Assembly: GCA_001931875.2 (NCBI GenBank)
Contig: MSJH02000799.1
Location: 279,687 to 343,686 of the forward strand
Source of the DNA: Byssochlamys sp. IMV 00236
Lineage: Eukaryota; Ascomycota; Eurotiomycetes; Eurotiales; Thermoascaceae
Direction of reading: 5' to 3'
DNA: 64,000 nucleotides
Shown here: positions 1-13,083 of the stretch, in pieces
Layout of the letters: every line of letters starts with the position of its first letter
Position numbering within the stretch: position 1 is the stretch's first letter
The notes under the pieces: generated by a model
The model's input: only the letters and a program-made list of their open reading frames with translations
Database searches by the model: none
Told to the model about the DNA's origin: nothing
Position numbers and translations under genes: made by a program

Positions 1-942
1 TGCTGCTTGCAGGAATATATCCTTGCCACCTCAGAATACATAGAAAACGTCCAATAGTAGTCCCTTCCTACTTATAGATTCTCGAGGTTACAATTTTATT
101 GCCTTCTTTTGTGTTTGCCGCATGCTGCTTTTGTTGCATACCATTCTCCTTGCGATAGAAGCCCCTGAATGAGAATTGCAATGGTAACTGTGGGCTGTCC
201 CATTAATTATCCCATTCTAAGTTCTTGGATGATAACTGAGGGATCAAATACTTATCGGACTTAACGTCCCAGGACTTCTATTTCTTCCGCAGGAAGCACC
301 TCTGAGTCTATGGCTGACTGGAGGCGACCTTGTCGTTGTTTTAGAGCAAATTCACTACAATTCTCACATGACCTACAACAACAGCATGTCCACTTACAAC
401 GCTCTTTGTTTGCTCAACACCAGCCCCCTCATTTTATTGTTTCCCAGCCAGAGAATATTGGTTGTGTTCCTCATGTGGTGCTGCTAGTACAGTGTCTGCT
501 CCCTCTTCTCCTGTTCTCGCTCTTCTGATCTCCTCCTCACCACCTCCCCCCTTCTTCAATCGTACCTCAACCTTCACACAGAACGCTATATCTTCGTCAT
601 TTCATTCCATCTTCGAAACTGCTGACATCTTGACCAATTCAACTGCACTACGCTCTGCCTCAGTTAAGGCTGTCTAGCTAGTAGTTCCTGGATTCCTCCG
701 GGAAGCTACGGCCGACCCCTGAGAGCAGAAGCCCACGGCTTCAGGGCTGACTCGATTGCTTCATTCCTGATCTAATCTCCGATCTGTCGGCTTTATCTTC
801 CTGTCTTCGTCTTGCCAGTGAGCGTACGTCGATCTGTATTTGTCGCTGATCACTGTTTGAGACAACTTCTTCATCCCCGTCATCATTCTCTTCAGACTTC
901 TGCCTCTTTTCTTCAATCTTATCAAAAACGTTTGGACTCATA
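1..942. other. Upstream region with possible degenerate CCCH-finger remnant
   Basis: No intact gene is visible. On the plus strand at about 325-390 a reading frame spells a Cys-rich stretch (RPCRCFRANS, then LQFSHD) that resembles a CCCH zinc finger with part of its middle missing. CCCH fingers are common at the N-terminus of fungal NFX1-type helicases, and such a helicase lies just downstream in the same orientation. Stops in all frames separate the two. The stretch may therefore be the decayed 5' end of the helicase gene, or simply its promoter. Pyrimidine-rich tracts around 500-620 and 860-930 would fit a promoter or leader. Confidence 0.3.
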
Positions 943-3900
943 ATGGAGACTAAAATCCATGCACACGAGCCCTCCACGCTTGATATTGGCTGCTCAAACG
1001 GCCTATCGAGAACTCGAGCTGTGGCTAGTTCACCGAACTATCTATCTTTCGCGCCAAGGCCAGTTTCAAAGAACGGCCAGTGTTTTGACAGTGACGGCCC
1101 TGGAACTCTTTCCTCTGCTGGAGCTAGACACGACAATGACTTTGCCAGCATCAAAGACATACGGATTTTGCCAACCACCGACGAGGTCCTTTGTATGAGG
1201 CCTCCTTACATGCCTCACAAAAACTTCAACAAGCCACATTTCCTTGAACGTGGTCCCGAGAGGCTTATCGACACGCTCTTCCGTCAACTTCGCCATGACA
1301 ATATTGAGAGATTGAAGGATTGCGTCTACGCTGCTGCGCAAAAGCTTTGTGCGATGGAAGTTCCGCCTCAGGAGTACGACCCTTGCCAAGAGACGCAAGC
1401 AGGAAACCGTTACTACATGTACTGGGGAGCAGAACTTGAAGATCTCCGCTTTGACGACCGTAAGGGTCTCTTCTTACAGTTCAGCTATAACTGTCCGAAG
1501 CCTATGAGGGGACGCAAGATGTTCAGGAGTGGTCGATTCGAAAAGGGCATGTTGATGGCAGTTGTGGGCCTCGACGACGACGACGTGAGTCTGTCGACTA
1601 CATTTTTCGAGGTTCTTCTCCCGCAGTGCACGGAGTCAATGGAATCAAGAGGAGGGAATGGAGTGAGAGGTGAGTCTTTCAATACCACATTTCCTACGAA
1701 GACGAGATTGCTAATCTGCTTCGCCTAACAGCTGCGGTCCAGCTTCTCTTCGCTCAAAAGAACTGCGAAGAGGATATAACAAGAATGCTTCTCTATTCTC
1801 AAAAGCTTCGATCAGGGCGCTTTGTCTTGGTTGAATTTCCTAAGCACCTCCTCAACGGTTTCTATCCCATATTGAAAAGAATGCAAGAACTTTCGGGCGA
1901 TGATCTCGGGTTAACACGCTATTTCGCCCCTCGCAATGCAGATGAAGAGAACCTTGGCCCACTCCCACCCTGTTACGCATGCAGATCTACCTCCGTGCTT
2001 GACTGCAATTCTCTCAAAGCGAAGAGCGAAGCAGCGACAGCATTTCCCAAATATTCTCTTCGAAACCTTGTCAGGGATAAAAAGCGGTTCCTGGATATTG
2101 TGAAGTCCGAAACGACACTTGACGAGGGACAGGCCTCTGCTTTTGTAGAGAGCTTTAGTAATGAACTCGCTTTTGTACAAGGGCCCCCTGGAACTGGAAA
2201 GAGCTTCCTGGGTGTCGCCCTCACCAAGGCAATCCTGGCAGCCGGAGAATCTGGGGAGAAGCCGATACTGGTGGTGTGTATGACAAATCATGCACTGGAC
2301 AGCTTTCTGAAGGATCTCATCGACCATGGTGTCACCGAAGTTGCACGCATAGGGACCGGCAGTAAAGAAGACTGGACCGCAAAGTACAATCTCAAGTCAC
2401 TCGCAAGATCAACGGCGAGGACAGAGAAGGAACAAAAAGACGTGTCGAAGATTCTACACGATGTTAGGCGTGAGTTGAGCTACACATTGAGTAATTGTGC
2501 AAAGTGACTGACAAAGAATATAGGTCTCTCAGCTGATGGTATGGACATCTGTGACTCCGTCAGCAATCCTGATAGGATTGGGTGGTTCACAGTTGCGGAG
2601 CACCTCAGAGCCAATAAACGATATCATCACATACTCAAGCAGTTGGTTATTACTACCACACCTGGAGACAAACTTCACAAATCTGGACTTGCTAAAAGAG
2701 CTTCGGGGTTCCCATATGTCTTCTGGAGTGCTGGCGGAGACCTCAAGGTCTTCGATGAGAGCTTGGCGCAAGAATTTTCGGCATTCTTAGGTCAGAACGA
2801 CCCCGATGGCATGAAGTCCATCGATAACGCTAAGATTATCGGATCTGTCCTACGTGAGATCGTTTCCAGGGCATACGATAATAGCCAAACTGCAGGGGAA
2901 GAAAATATTTGGAAACTCTCTCTTGCTGAGCGCAAGGCCTTGATTTCGAAATGGGCAAAGGAGATAGATCAGAAGGCTATATCAAGGGAAATCCTCAGAA
3001 TACATTTTGAGCATCAGGACGCTGTTCGCCAACTTGAGCTCAATCGACAATCGACAGACGTACGCTGTCTTCTAAAACAGAAGGTCATCGGTATGACGAC
3101 TACTGCGTGTGCATCGAAATGGGATCTCCTTAAGCAACTAGATTTGAAAGTTGTCATCTGTGAGGAGGCGGGTGAAGTCATGGAGGCTCACACACTCTGT
3201 ACGCTGTTTCAATCATTGGAACATGCGGTTTTCATTGGTGATCCTTTACAGCTAAGGTAAAGTCCAGAACGGAAACAACCGGAAAATTAAGCAGCTTGAG
3301 CTAATGATTGACAATACAGACCTCAAATTGACGAGCGTAGCCTGTCTCTTGAGACCAAGGCGGGAAGTCAATATCGGCTGGATGAGTCACTTTTCGAAAG
3401 GCTCATGTCTGATGATTCCGGGATCAGGAAGCTTCCATATGCTCAGCTTAATGTTCAACGCAGAATGCACCCTGATATCTCGGCTCTGGTTCGGAGGACT
3501 TTGTATCCTGCCCTCACAGACCACCCCAGTACGCATTCGCATGCAAATATCGGAGGCTTATCACACCGAGCTTACTGGTTCGACCACCGCTATCCAGAGA
3601 GCAAAGCCCCTGCAGCTTCGGGGGCTACAAAGTCTTTCTGCAACAATTTTGAAGTCCAGATGGTGTACGGTCTCGTTCGATATTTGATAAACACCAACTC
3701 CTATGCACGTGGCGACATAGCAGTTCTAGTGAGTTATCTTACAATTCATCGGACGTTTTATATCTAACAACTGCAGACCCCTTACAACGGACAACTTGCC
3801 GAGTTGGTCAAATGCTTGCATGGGATGACCAACCTTTATTTGAGCGACAAAGACAAAGAGTCTTTGGTCGACGGTGGCTTACTTGATGAAGAAGACCTCG

Positions 3901-6525
3901 AAAAGAATGACCGCGTCGATGTTGATATGCTCGACATGCTTCGTGTCTCAACCATGTGAGCATCCCTCCTCAGTTAATTATATTTTACGTCGCTAATTCC
4001 TATCAGAGATAACTTCCAAGGAGAGGAAGCAAAGATAATTATTCTTACGACTGTGCGCAGCAATGCTGAAAACTCTCCAGGTTTTATGAGAACCGATAAT
4101 CGGATCAATGTCGCCTGCAGCAGGGCTCGTGATGGATTCTTTATCTTTGGGAACTCCCAGTGCTTGGAGGTCGTGCCGATGTGGAATAGTATCATGTAAG
4201 TATTCCTTATCAATCATTCGGCTCTGAGGATCTTGGCTAATGTATCATCAAGAAAAATATTCAAAGAATCGGCACGCTTTGGTCCTTCCCTAGCAGTCAC
4301 TCCGTGCTCTCGTGAGATGAAACATTGCGACACTGTCTTTGAAATCAAGGAACCTTCTGACTTCGACAAAATTCCACTATGCGAAGCGATTTGCGGGGGG
4401 AGATTGCCTTGCGGACATTCATGCAGCGAAAAGTTAGTAAACCCACTGCTGAGTATTTAAAAATGCTAAATTGTGCAACAGATGCCACCCTTCCGAGTTT
4501 CATGGAACCGGGCAAGTCAAGTGCACAGAGGTTTGCAACAAGACCCATCCCGAGTGCGGACACCCTTGTCAAAAGCGCTGTGGTGAAGACTGTGGCAGCT
4601 GTACCCATAAACAAGCAACTACTGAACTTGACTGCGGCCATATCGGTGTTGTGACATGCGACAAGGACTACTGGGGCGCGACCTTGCAGTGTGACGTGAT
4701 AGTCAGCCAGACCAGCCTAAAGTGTGGACATACACTGTCTGTCAAGTGCGACGACAAGGATAAAGAACTTTTCTGCAGCGAAGATTGCAAATCCTTGCTT
4801 CCCTGTGGTCACGTCTGTAGAGGCAAATGTGCGAGGTGCCAGGAGTCAGGTCATCCCCCGTGCGTAAGTAAATGCGGGAAAGAGCTGTCTTGCACCCACC
4901 GGTGCAGCGTCGAGTAAGTCCTGAGGTCCTTATATTATTCTCCCCTTGGTTATAGAATCTGACAAGTCTCAGGTGCCATGGTACCAATCCTTGTCCGCCC
5001 TGTCAAGAGCCATGCGGGAAACGCTGCCTCCACGGCAGATGTGAGAAGAAATGCAGTGATCCCTGTGATCCGTGTACACAAATCTTAACCCCAACTTGCA
5101 TTCATCAAGAAGACACTGCAGTACTATGCTGCCTGTCTAGCTGCTTCCCATCCTGTCGAAAGTATGAGTTCCAACTGCAGGAATGCGGCCATAGTATTCC
5201 TCTGCCCTGTTCCGACAAGTCGAGACCCGTCTGCACTGAATGCAAGACTGGTCATCGTCCTAGCAGCCCCGTTATTACTCTGCCATGTGGTCATTGCTTT
5301 GAGTCCGAGACACTCGATCGCCACGTTGGAATAACTGGCGCATACGAGATTGACAGATACGGATTTGTTTCTTTTATCGACAGTCGCAAGCTGAAGAATT
5401 GCAATATGACATGTCCCGACTGTGGCGCAGAGATCCATGACATTCCAGCTTACGCCATGGTTTCTGGGGTCCCAAAGCTCCTGGAGGAAACGAAGAAGCT
5501 TATTGCAAGGATCGGAGGACACATAGGTATCATTGGAAAGCGCTTATCCTATCACGAGATTACGCTTCGAAACAACTTTCCCCTTCTGAAAATGGGACTC
5601 CGACCAAGTCCTTTATCAGATGGGGCGAATAGGCAATTGATTTCTCAAAGATACCAAGCTCTTAGGGAAGTTCAGGAACAGATTATCGCGATACGAGGTA
5701 TTTACCATTTCGAAAACAGATCGGATATTTTCTAACTCTAGTACAGAACAACTGGTTATCCCTATTGAAGAGAACATCGAACGTCTGAGCGAAATGCTCA
5801 AAAATTCGCCAGAATTCGTTCCATTCAATATGCAATTTAAAACACGCTTTGAGTTACTCTTTGGCAGGGTCCGCCACATATTCTTGAGAGATGTTTTGGA
5901 GGTATCAAAATTCCTCGATACTCTTGAGGATCCATCTTATCAAACAGAAATCCTCGCTCGTACTCTTGCTCGCACAGTGTTCATACACGGCCGAGAGAAT
6001 ATAGAGAACATTGAACATTCGATTGCCAACTGCAGCTCCAAAAAGCTACCCTGTCTTGAGGTTGAGCTTCGACTCCTTCAGCTCAGCTTCCAATGTCTCG
6101 TCCAGCGCGCTGCAAGTGCCGACGACATTACTTGCAATTCTCTTGATATGGAGAAATCTGTGAGCAGGATCCTGGACTTGTGTGAAAAGTATCCTCGCTC
6201 CGCCGGCTTGTACAAGCAGCAGGCAGAATCACTAAGAACTTCTTTCCTGGCCAAGTCAAACCCGGGTCACATCTTCATGGAACAAACGCGAACCATGGAG
6301 AAAGGATGGAGAGAATGCGAGTCCGGTGATATCACCAGGTGCTCTGCCAGTTCTCATCCTTACCCAGCAACCGCATTCGAGTTTTGTCCAGAGTGCGAAT
6401 CGATAGAAGCTGTTCCAGAAGTGATCAATGTGGAGGAAGTCGCGAGTACGTCATCCTACGAGAAATACCTGGCTCCTGAAGAAGACTTTCTTCGCTGGAT
6501 GCGAAGTCGTCGCGTGCGTGCCTAA
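943..6525 (+). CDS. NFX1-type zinc finger and superfamily-1 helicase (ZNFX1-like)
   Basis: Ten exons join in frame: 943-1669, 1732-2469, 2524-3256, 3320-3728, 3777-3955, 4007-4195, 4253-4432, 4482-4913, 4973-5697 and 5747-6525 (about 1696 aa). The helicase core has the Walker A motif GPPGTGKS near residue 393, the DEAD-box-like VICEEAGE near 700, QRRMHP, TPYNGQ, an [15 protein letters not shown] motif and VACSRAR. A long NFX1-type Cys/His array follows (repeats such as CGHxC and [11 protein letters not shown]), then a helical C-terminus. Animal ZNFX1 and related fungal proteins act in RNA surveillance and small-RNA pathways; the role here is inferred. The first roughly 65 residues in this frame look non-native. 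A protein-like frame runs at 959-1133 in another phase, so the 5' end is probably frameshifted or mis-sequenced. The downstream 1.6 kb of helicase and the zinc array are intact. Confidence 0.8.
959..1133 (+). pseudogene. Out-of-frame N-terminal segment of the helicase gene
   Basis: In the phase of base 959 the sequence encodes a helix-rich segment ([16 protein letters not shown], then [17 protein letters not shown]). It leads exactly to the point where the main helicase frame becomes convincing ([14 protein letters not shown] from about 1136). One extra base near 1131-1133 would join the two frames. A TAA lies just upstream at 941-943 in this phase. I read this as the genuine helicase N-terminal region cut off by a one-base loss and an upstream stop. 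A sequencing error is the alternative. Confidence 0.5.
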
Positions 6526-7449
6526 CTGTGCCACTCTTCGCTCATCTCACTAGTACCGCTGTGTCCGGGTTTTATTTCTCTACTCTATCCCGTTTTTTCA
6601 TCTTTTCTCCCTGTTGTCGCAATCGGCCAGAAAAAAAAAAGTTGCAGGCTGCGACCAAATATTGTAACGAAATATTCGGTCCCATTTGTACTTCATGTTG
6701 TCTCTTTTTGTTCAACTATGCACGCGGAGTCTTCAATTTCCCGGCAAGGATCCTTCCCACAGGGTCTGGCTGTATTTCTTTTCTCATGCTGTATTCGGGG
6801 GCCCTGCTAGGACACCATCTCAGCATTTTTCTTTTACTATTGTTTTCTTCATGTTTCTGCCTGGTGACCTCGTACTAGTGAGAGAAGTGGATTTTTTTAC
6901 CTTACCAGCTTCGCCCTTGAAATTGGAAGAATTGGCACTAAAGTTTTACATAGTAGCGGTCGAATCCCTGTAGGGCCATAGTAAGTTATTAATGCGAGAT
7001 GTAGTTATAACTACCAATTAGTTGACTAGAATCGACTATATATAATGCGTAGCATGCTCACATTTGCATACAGCATATTCCGAAAGTCCTCCGCACTGTA
7101 CGGGGAACTCCCAGAGAGCCTGGAAATTGGCTTCATTTCTGCGATTGAATAATTTAAAAAAAATATAACTGCACCCCCTGACTGTCACACTCACATAACT
7201 AGGTACAAGTTACAACGGACAACGGCTGTAGTCGATTATCGACGGCGTTGCCCGGACGACGGCGCTTTACCCGATCGAGAAAAGCCATATCGTCTCCGCC
7301 AGAACTGACATTTGAAGCTCCGACATCATCGATGCCTGATTTTCACATCTAGCACGAGAGACGCAGAGACGTATAATTTCCTTTCCTATTACTGACGAAT
7401 TTTATTCCTTTCGAATCAAATGCACACCGGGACTTGAAATCTCATCGCC
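6526..7449. other. Intergenic region between helicase and kinesin genes
   Basis: No credible gene. It contains an A-run at about 6631-6640, a T-rich stretch near 6830 and AT-rich sequence at 7145-7165. The last 200 bases presumably hold the kinesin promoter. Confidence 0.6.
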
Positions 7450-9994
7450 ATGAATCCCCCATCGAAGCAACCGCAGGGACAAACATCGCTATTTCAAGTC
7501 TATCTTCGCCTGCGTCCGCCAGTTTCTCAGCAGCATGGTGCCTCAGGAGAGCGTTACTTGAATGTTGAGCCTCCTGAGATTCATCCTGCAGCTAGTGGAA
7601 GCGAGAACGCATCTGCTGAGGCAGCCGCTCCTACGCATATCACGTTGCAACCTCCAAGCGATTCGAGAAAGCGTGCGGTGGAAAAGTTCGCCTTTACGAA
7701 AGTCTTCGAGGAAAATGCATCGCAACTGGACCTTTTTAAAGGCGCCGGAATGGTGTCTCTTATTAAGGGAGTGCTGCGTGAGGGTAGAGACGGCCTAGTG
7801 GCTACTCTGGGATGCTCAGGAAGTGGGAAGGTCAGACTATGAAATCATGACTCTCTCAAACAAAGCTCACATAAGTTATATAACAGAGTCATACTATCCT
7901 TGGATCGAAGACTCAGAGAGGCATGACCCAGATGATGCTCGATGTCCTTTTTCGATCTCTAGGTCCCACCATCCGCAATGCAGATGCTCAAGTAGACCCT
8001 GTCCTCCTTTCGTCGCTAGCTGCGACCGACGCCTCTGAAGCACAACTCTTTTCCGCAGCGGCGTTCCTTGAAAGCATATACGGAGACCCAAGCGGTGAAC
8101 GTGGAAGGAATTCGAGAGCCCAAACACCCATGTCCAGAGCTCAGACGCCTATGACGGTATGGAACCCCTCACATTCTCATTGGAACCCAAGCGCTGCGTC
8201 CGTAGATTCGCAGTTGCAATTTTCTGGGGAAATGGAAGAGGGTGTTGCTAATTCACAATTTGGATCTTCAAAGGATACGATATCTCTATGCAGCATTTCT
8301 CGTCGTCATATGCCACAGCGGCCCAGCGCACTCCCGCAACTACCTGATGTCAGCGACCTGGGCATCGATATGGATCCGAAATCAGAACATGTTGTGATCG
8401 TGTCAATGTACGAAGTCTACAATGACCGCATATTTGACCTGTTGTCTCCCATGCCCGGTGGACCAATCACGCGGCCGGGTGCAAACCAGAAAGACAAGAG
8501 ACGTCTTCTGCTTTTCAAGCCTACCGGAGCGTCTCCCGACCGTAAGGTAGTCGCTGGATTGCGAAAGATTGTTTGTAGCACCTACGAAGAGGCCCTCATG
8601 GTTCTCGAAACAGGCCTCACCGAGCGAAGAGTCGCCGGAACTGGGAGTAATAGCGTGAGCTCTCGAAGTCATGGCTTCTTTTGCTTGGAGGTCAAGAGAA
8701 AAATACGAGGAAAGAGATACGGGGAAGAAACATGGGCAGGGAATACATTGACCGTCGTGGACTTAGCTGGTGAGAATCTCAAGACCGAAGCGCCTGACAC
8801 AACAGCTAATGATGATCATAGGGTCTGAAAGAGCGAGAGCAGCAAAGACTGCCGGAGCTACTTTGGCGGAGGGTGGCAAGATCAACGAAAGTCTGATGTA
8901 CCTTGGACAATGTCTGCAGATGCAGAGTGATATCCAGGAGGGTAACAAGGTAAGTCTACAAGCCATATTGCAGGATCAGCGGCATGAACTAATTATGACT
9001 AGACTGCTCTTGTACCTTTCAGACAATGCAAGCTTACAGAACTCCTGTTTTCTAACTCGTTTCCATCGAATAATGCCACATCAACTCAGCGGTATCCCCA
9101 GAAGGGTGTCATGATCGTGACGGCTGATCCCATGGGAGACTTCAATGCCATGTCACAAATTCTCCGGTACTCGGCCTTAGCTAGGGAAGTTGCTGTGCCC
9201 CGCGTTCCCTCTGTCGCAAGCACTATCCTCTCTGGTTCAACAGGCGGTAAAGGGTCCAGTGGAAGGACGAGTCCGCAGTCAATTTCTATCGAGGAATTGG
9301 AAAATGCCGCTCAGGAGATAGTACGCATAACGAATGAATGCGAGACGCTGGCAGTGAAGCTCGCAGAGGAAGAAATCGCACGACAAGAAGTTGAAATGAA
9401 GCTGAGGGCCGCCGAAGAGAGATGCCTCATGATCGAGCAGGATGTGCGTGAAGAATGCTGGGTAGAGATGGACGAACGCATGGAAGAGGAAAGAAGACGG
9501 TGGCAGCTCGCATGGGATGAACAGGTTGGTCGTCATGACCAGCATATCGATAAGAAGATCGAATTGATCTCGAGAGAAGTTAAGAGTAAGCACTATCTTC
9601 CCCCACGAGAGTCAATCTCCGTTTCTTACAAGTCTTTCCCCTAGTCTACGAAGATCCAGAACCATCGAAGGATGAGAAGATCGATGAACTGGAGCGCGAG
9701 AACGACAGTCTCCGCGCAAAAATCGCCGCTTTGGAACGAGAGCTGATGAACCGCTCTCCAACTCAATCTCCGAAGAAGTCGAAACCCAAGAAAAACACCA
9801 TACCTAGCACAGAAAGTGCATCCAGCCACAGCCTGCGAAGCAGCGATGCTGACATTGAGAATGCTCTCCGTGGGCTGGACCATTTGAAATTGTCCGAAAA
9901 TAGCGCCCCTGTATCGGCAAAAAAGCCACCGGTCAGGAAGCAAAGAAAGATGACCACTCGGAAGTGGGATTTTGCGCCTGAAGACGAGATATGA
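7450..9994 (+). CDS. Kinesin motor protein, kinesin-6-like
   Basis: Five exons join in frame: 7450-7830, 7887-8769, 8822-8949, 9003-9585 and 9645-9994 (774 aa). The motor domain opens with FQVYLRLRPP. Its nucleotide loop is the variant GCSGSGKS, split by intron 1 after the lysine. Switch I is SSRSH and switch II is VDLAGSE, formed across intron 2. FRQCKLTELL and ILRYSALAREV complete the motor. A long Ser/Pro-rich insertion after the nucleotide loop (about residues 165-270) is typical of kinesin-6 (MKLP/KIF20/Klp9 group), which works on the anaphase spindle midzone. A coiled coil follows (about 560-700, Glu/Arg-rich), then a basic tail (KKSKPKKN, KKPPVRKQRK). The exact subfamily is inferred from the insertion and the short neck. 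Confidence 0.85.
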
Positions 9995-10544
9995 TGTATC
10001 CACCTTGTACCTTTACACACATTTCCATGTTTTCGTGTTTCTCGTGTTTGATGTTTGGTGTTCCTTGATTACCTGAGACTATCCTCTTTCACTATTCCCC
10101 TGGACATGCTTGGATGGATAAGGCGTTTATTATTTCAGTGACAACATAATTTAGTAGGAGATCACTATTTTAATAGCATGACGTTATTGTGCTCCTGTTT
10201 GAAATGAAACCCTAGTACAAGCAAAAAGAGAAATTAAATACATGCTGTAGTGGTATTTGTATCAGGTATGGTATAATACGAGCATAAAGAAAGCCACCCG
10301 CTACAGTGTAGTGCTGCTACTACTTATCGATGTCGTCTGACACACTTTCCTCAAACCCTCTGAGAATCGGATCTCAGTAGCGTTTCCTTTTTTTTTTTTT
10401 TCATTCTTTTCGTTTCCCTTGCACTGCACTCCCACTTCAACGCAACATGATCTGTTTATAAAATGATTTCAGATCATCTTCTATGTGAAGGACGTATACG
10501 GATCAGCGGGTGGATGAAGGGGTTGATGCTACTGCGCTCCATAT
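9995..10544. other. Convergent 3' intergenic region
   Basis: This lies between two converging genes. It contains AT-rich sequence and a T-run at about 10388-10401. No gene is seen. Presumably it carries the 3' UTRs and poly(A) sites of the kinesin and ChAPs genes. Confidence 0.6.
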
Positions 10545-13083
10545 CTAACCGTCACTTCCGCTGCTTCGGAACATCGCACACAGCTGACAGTAGTGGTGGG
10601 TGAGGTCGAGAACAGGCTGTGGGAGATTGGTTGCCTGGACGATACTGCGAACTTTGACGGCGCCTTCTTCCTCGATAAGTTTGCGGATCAAATACAGGAG
10701 CTCGGGAGAGAACTGAGTGTCTGTCAGTACTAGCTTCCTATAAATCTAGGAAATCTCCAGTCTTTGGTCTCATGATCGACCAAAGACCTTGGCATGGAAT
10801 TTGATACACGTGGAAACTTACCTCTGAGTACCAGCGATATTGCCAAGCAATCAATCTGATAAGCGCACCCAACATGCCTCTCGTGTCGTTCTTCTGCTCA
10901 TATAGCTTCAGGAGACCGTGCATCGCCTTGGGTGAGAATCGAATGGATAGACAGTGGCGATACGCTTCAACCGCCTCTTCAAAGTGGTGGAGACGTTCGG
11001 CGAGCTCACCCAGGATCTCCCACTCTGTGGCTGTTTTCTTGTAATCAATGGCCTGCTGGCGTGATTGCGCCATCTCTGTTCGCCAGATAGTGTAAATGCG
11101 CAGGTCCTCGTAGAGGACCATGAAGAGATTGTCGAGCCAGCGTTCGCAGAGACGCTTGTTCTTGAACTGTGTATACGATGAATGCGATGGGTCATGCTAG
11201 TGTCTTCACATTAGTATCGACATGTCCAGACTCCAGGGAGATATATATCTGCACGTACGTCTTCATTTCCGGACTTCACAACCTCCGAAGCCATGGTCTG
11301 CTCTGGTCTCTCGATGGAAGTTTCCCCAGCTTGGTTAACCTCACCGTTTCCGTTTGTCTTCTCATCTGCCGGCTCATCTTTGGATTCCGATTCATCACCG
11401 TTCTCGGCACCATTGCCATTCACGGGCCGGTCTTCACTCTCAGAGTTGCGCAAACCGATAGTGCTGGCATTCCGAGAGTGGCCAGGTTTCGGCACATGCT
11501 GACGTTCAACACGATATTCCTCTTCCATGACAAACACGTCGCTCCGGATCTTCAACAGTTGGTCCCAACCGATCGCGGCCGCGATCTTGGTCAACAGATT
11601 GTAGGCCTTGAGGAAAGTTCCCTGATAAGTAGCGGCATGAAGTTTCCTCAACGAGGGGTGAACGAAATCGTGTGGCTCTCCCTGCTTTGGCTGACCCTCA
11701 TCAATCTCATCCAGAACGCTTTCAGCGAGTATGGGCAACATTACTCGAGACGGCGGAGGCATCCGTGGAGCATCCTTGTCCTGATAAGTGAACATGGGGC
11801 ACGAGTTCAATGTCAAAAGTGCCAAGTCCCATTGTTCGAGGCTCACATAAACCTCGGCTAACCGCGCCCAGGTGCTGAACTCGCTGGGAGCAGCGGTGAC
11901 GCTGCGCTTTGCACATTCTAACGCCATCTCTCCCTCTCCTTTGCTCAGACAGAAAGCAGCCTGACAGTCGAGCAAAGCATAGTCCATGGGTACATCCTGG
12001 AGCGCGTCATGCATCAGTCGGACCGCCTGCACTTCCTCGTCCGACGAGATCAACACCCGTGCCAGCAGGGATGAGACCTCGACGTCACGCGTGCGAAGCT
12101 TCTCAAACAAGTTGATTCCTGACGTGTAACGGCCAGTAGTATGGATATATTTAAGGAGGCCCGACGTGAGGTTGTTGCTCACGGTGTTAGGCACCTGCGT
12201 TTCAGGATCGGAGCTCAATTGTCTCCCTGGGCTATCGTCAGTCTCGAGCTACCAGAGTCAAGGGCAGAACTACAAACCCATAAAAAATAGTCTTTCAGCA
12301 GCGTCCAGAAACTTGTGTTCCATTTCCGTGTTGGTGACAGGATTGAACCGGCGGACGCCAACGATCTTCTTGATAGTATCACCGCTTCCATCATCGGCAT
12401 ACAGGTATGCTCGCAGAACTCCGCACAGGAATGTCTCGAGCCAGAGAGCATCCGTGGCCACACGTTTGTCTCCTCGCTCATCGATGCAGTAACTCTCCAG
12501 ACTACCGGGGATTTTGACCTCCACCCGCATGTCGAGGTGTGAGAATGCATTGTAGCAACTGTATGACTGTCAACTAATTGACCCTTTTCTTTCCTTTCGA
12601 CGGCATTCTGACCAGTAAATTCCTGAAACAACCTTGTGTGTCTTATCCAATGGCGAGAAGGTCAAGGTGTTGACGTAGGCAGCTAGACTTGCGGACGATG
12701 AGGCATCAACGCCGGTAACATGGTGATAGACTCCTGTCTGATAATGCACCATACGGTCAGTTATAAATTATCCTGCACGCCCCATCAACAACGGAGGCCC
12801 ACCTGACGAGTTGAATTGGTCTTCGGTTGCTTCACCAAGTACACAAGATCGGGCGGGCCCAATTCCCTCAGGTTCTGAAGCGACTCCGTGCGAGCATCGA
12901 CGGCGGCGAAAATATCGTCATCCTCGATTATCCTAGTGAATGCAGTGCAATTAGCGTACATGCGCCACGTGGGAACGTAGATGCGACAACTAGTTCGCTC
13001 GATAGGGCATTGGGATCGATGGGGGAGCAGAGGAACTCTGCCTGAGGAAGAAACACTTACTCAGGGACAGCGGGCGCGACCAT
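10545..13083 (-). CDS. Chs5-Arf1-binding protein (ChAPs family, Bud7/Bch1-like)
   Basis: Seven exons on the minus strand join in frame: 13061-13083, 12803-12932, 12613-12737, 12278-12558, 11259-12226, 10822-11196 and 10545-10712 (689 aa). The protein matches the ChAPs family throughout. Features include YHHVTGVDAS near the start, repeated helical TPR-like units (ALECAKRSVTAAPSEFSTW; ALLTLNSCPMFTY) and a C-terminal end with LLYLIRKLIEEEGAVKVRS and the terminal SSGSDG. In yeast these proteins form the exomer coat with Chs5 at the trans-Golgi and carry cargo such as chitin synthase to the plasma membrane. An acidic, low-complexity insert (DESESKDEPADEKTNGNGE) sits in the middle. The last intron has a clear branch-point-like ACTGAC before its acceptor. 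The gene is divergently arranged with hir3. Confidence 0.9.

Noticed and set aside
6528..6973. Open frames rich in Phe, Leu and Cys downstream of the helicase
   Set aside because: They arise from T-rich 3' sequence, show no domain pattern and overlap each other in different phases.
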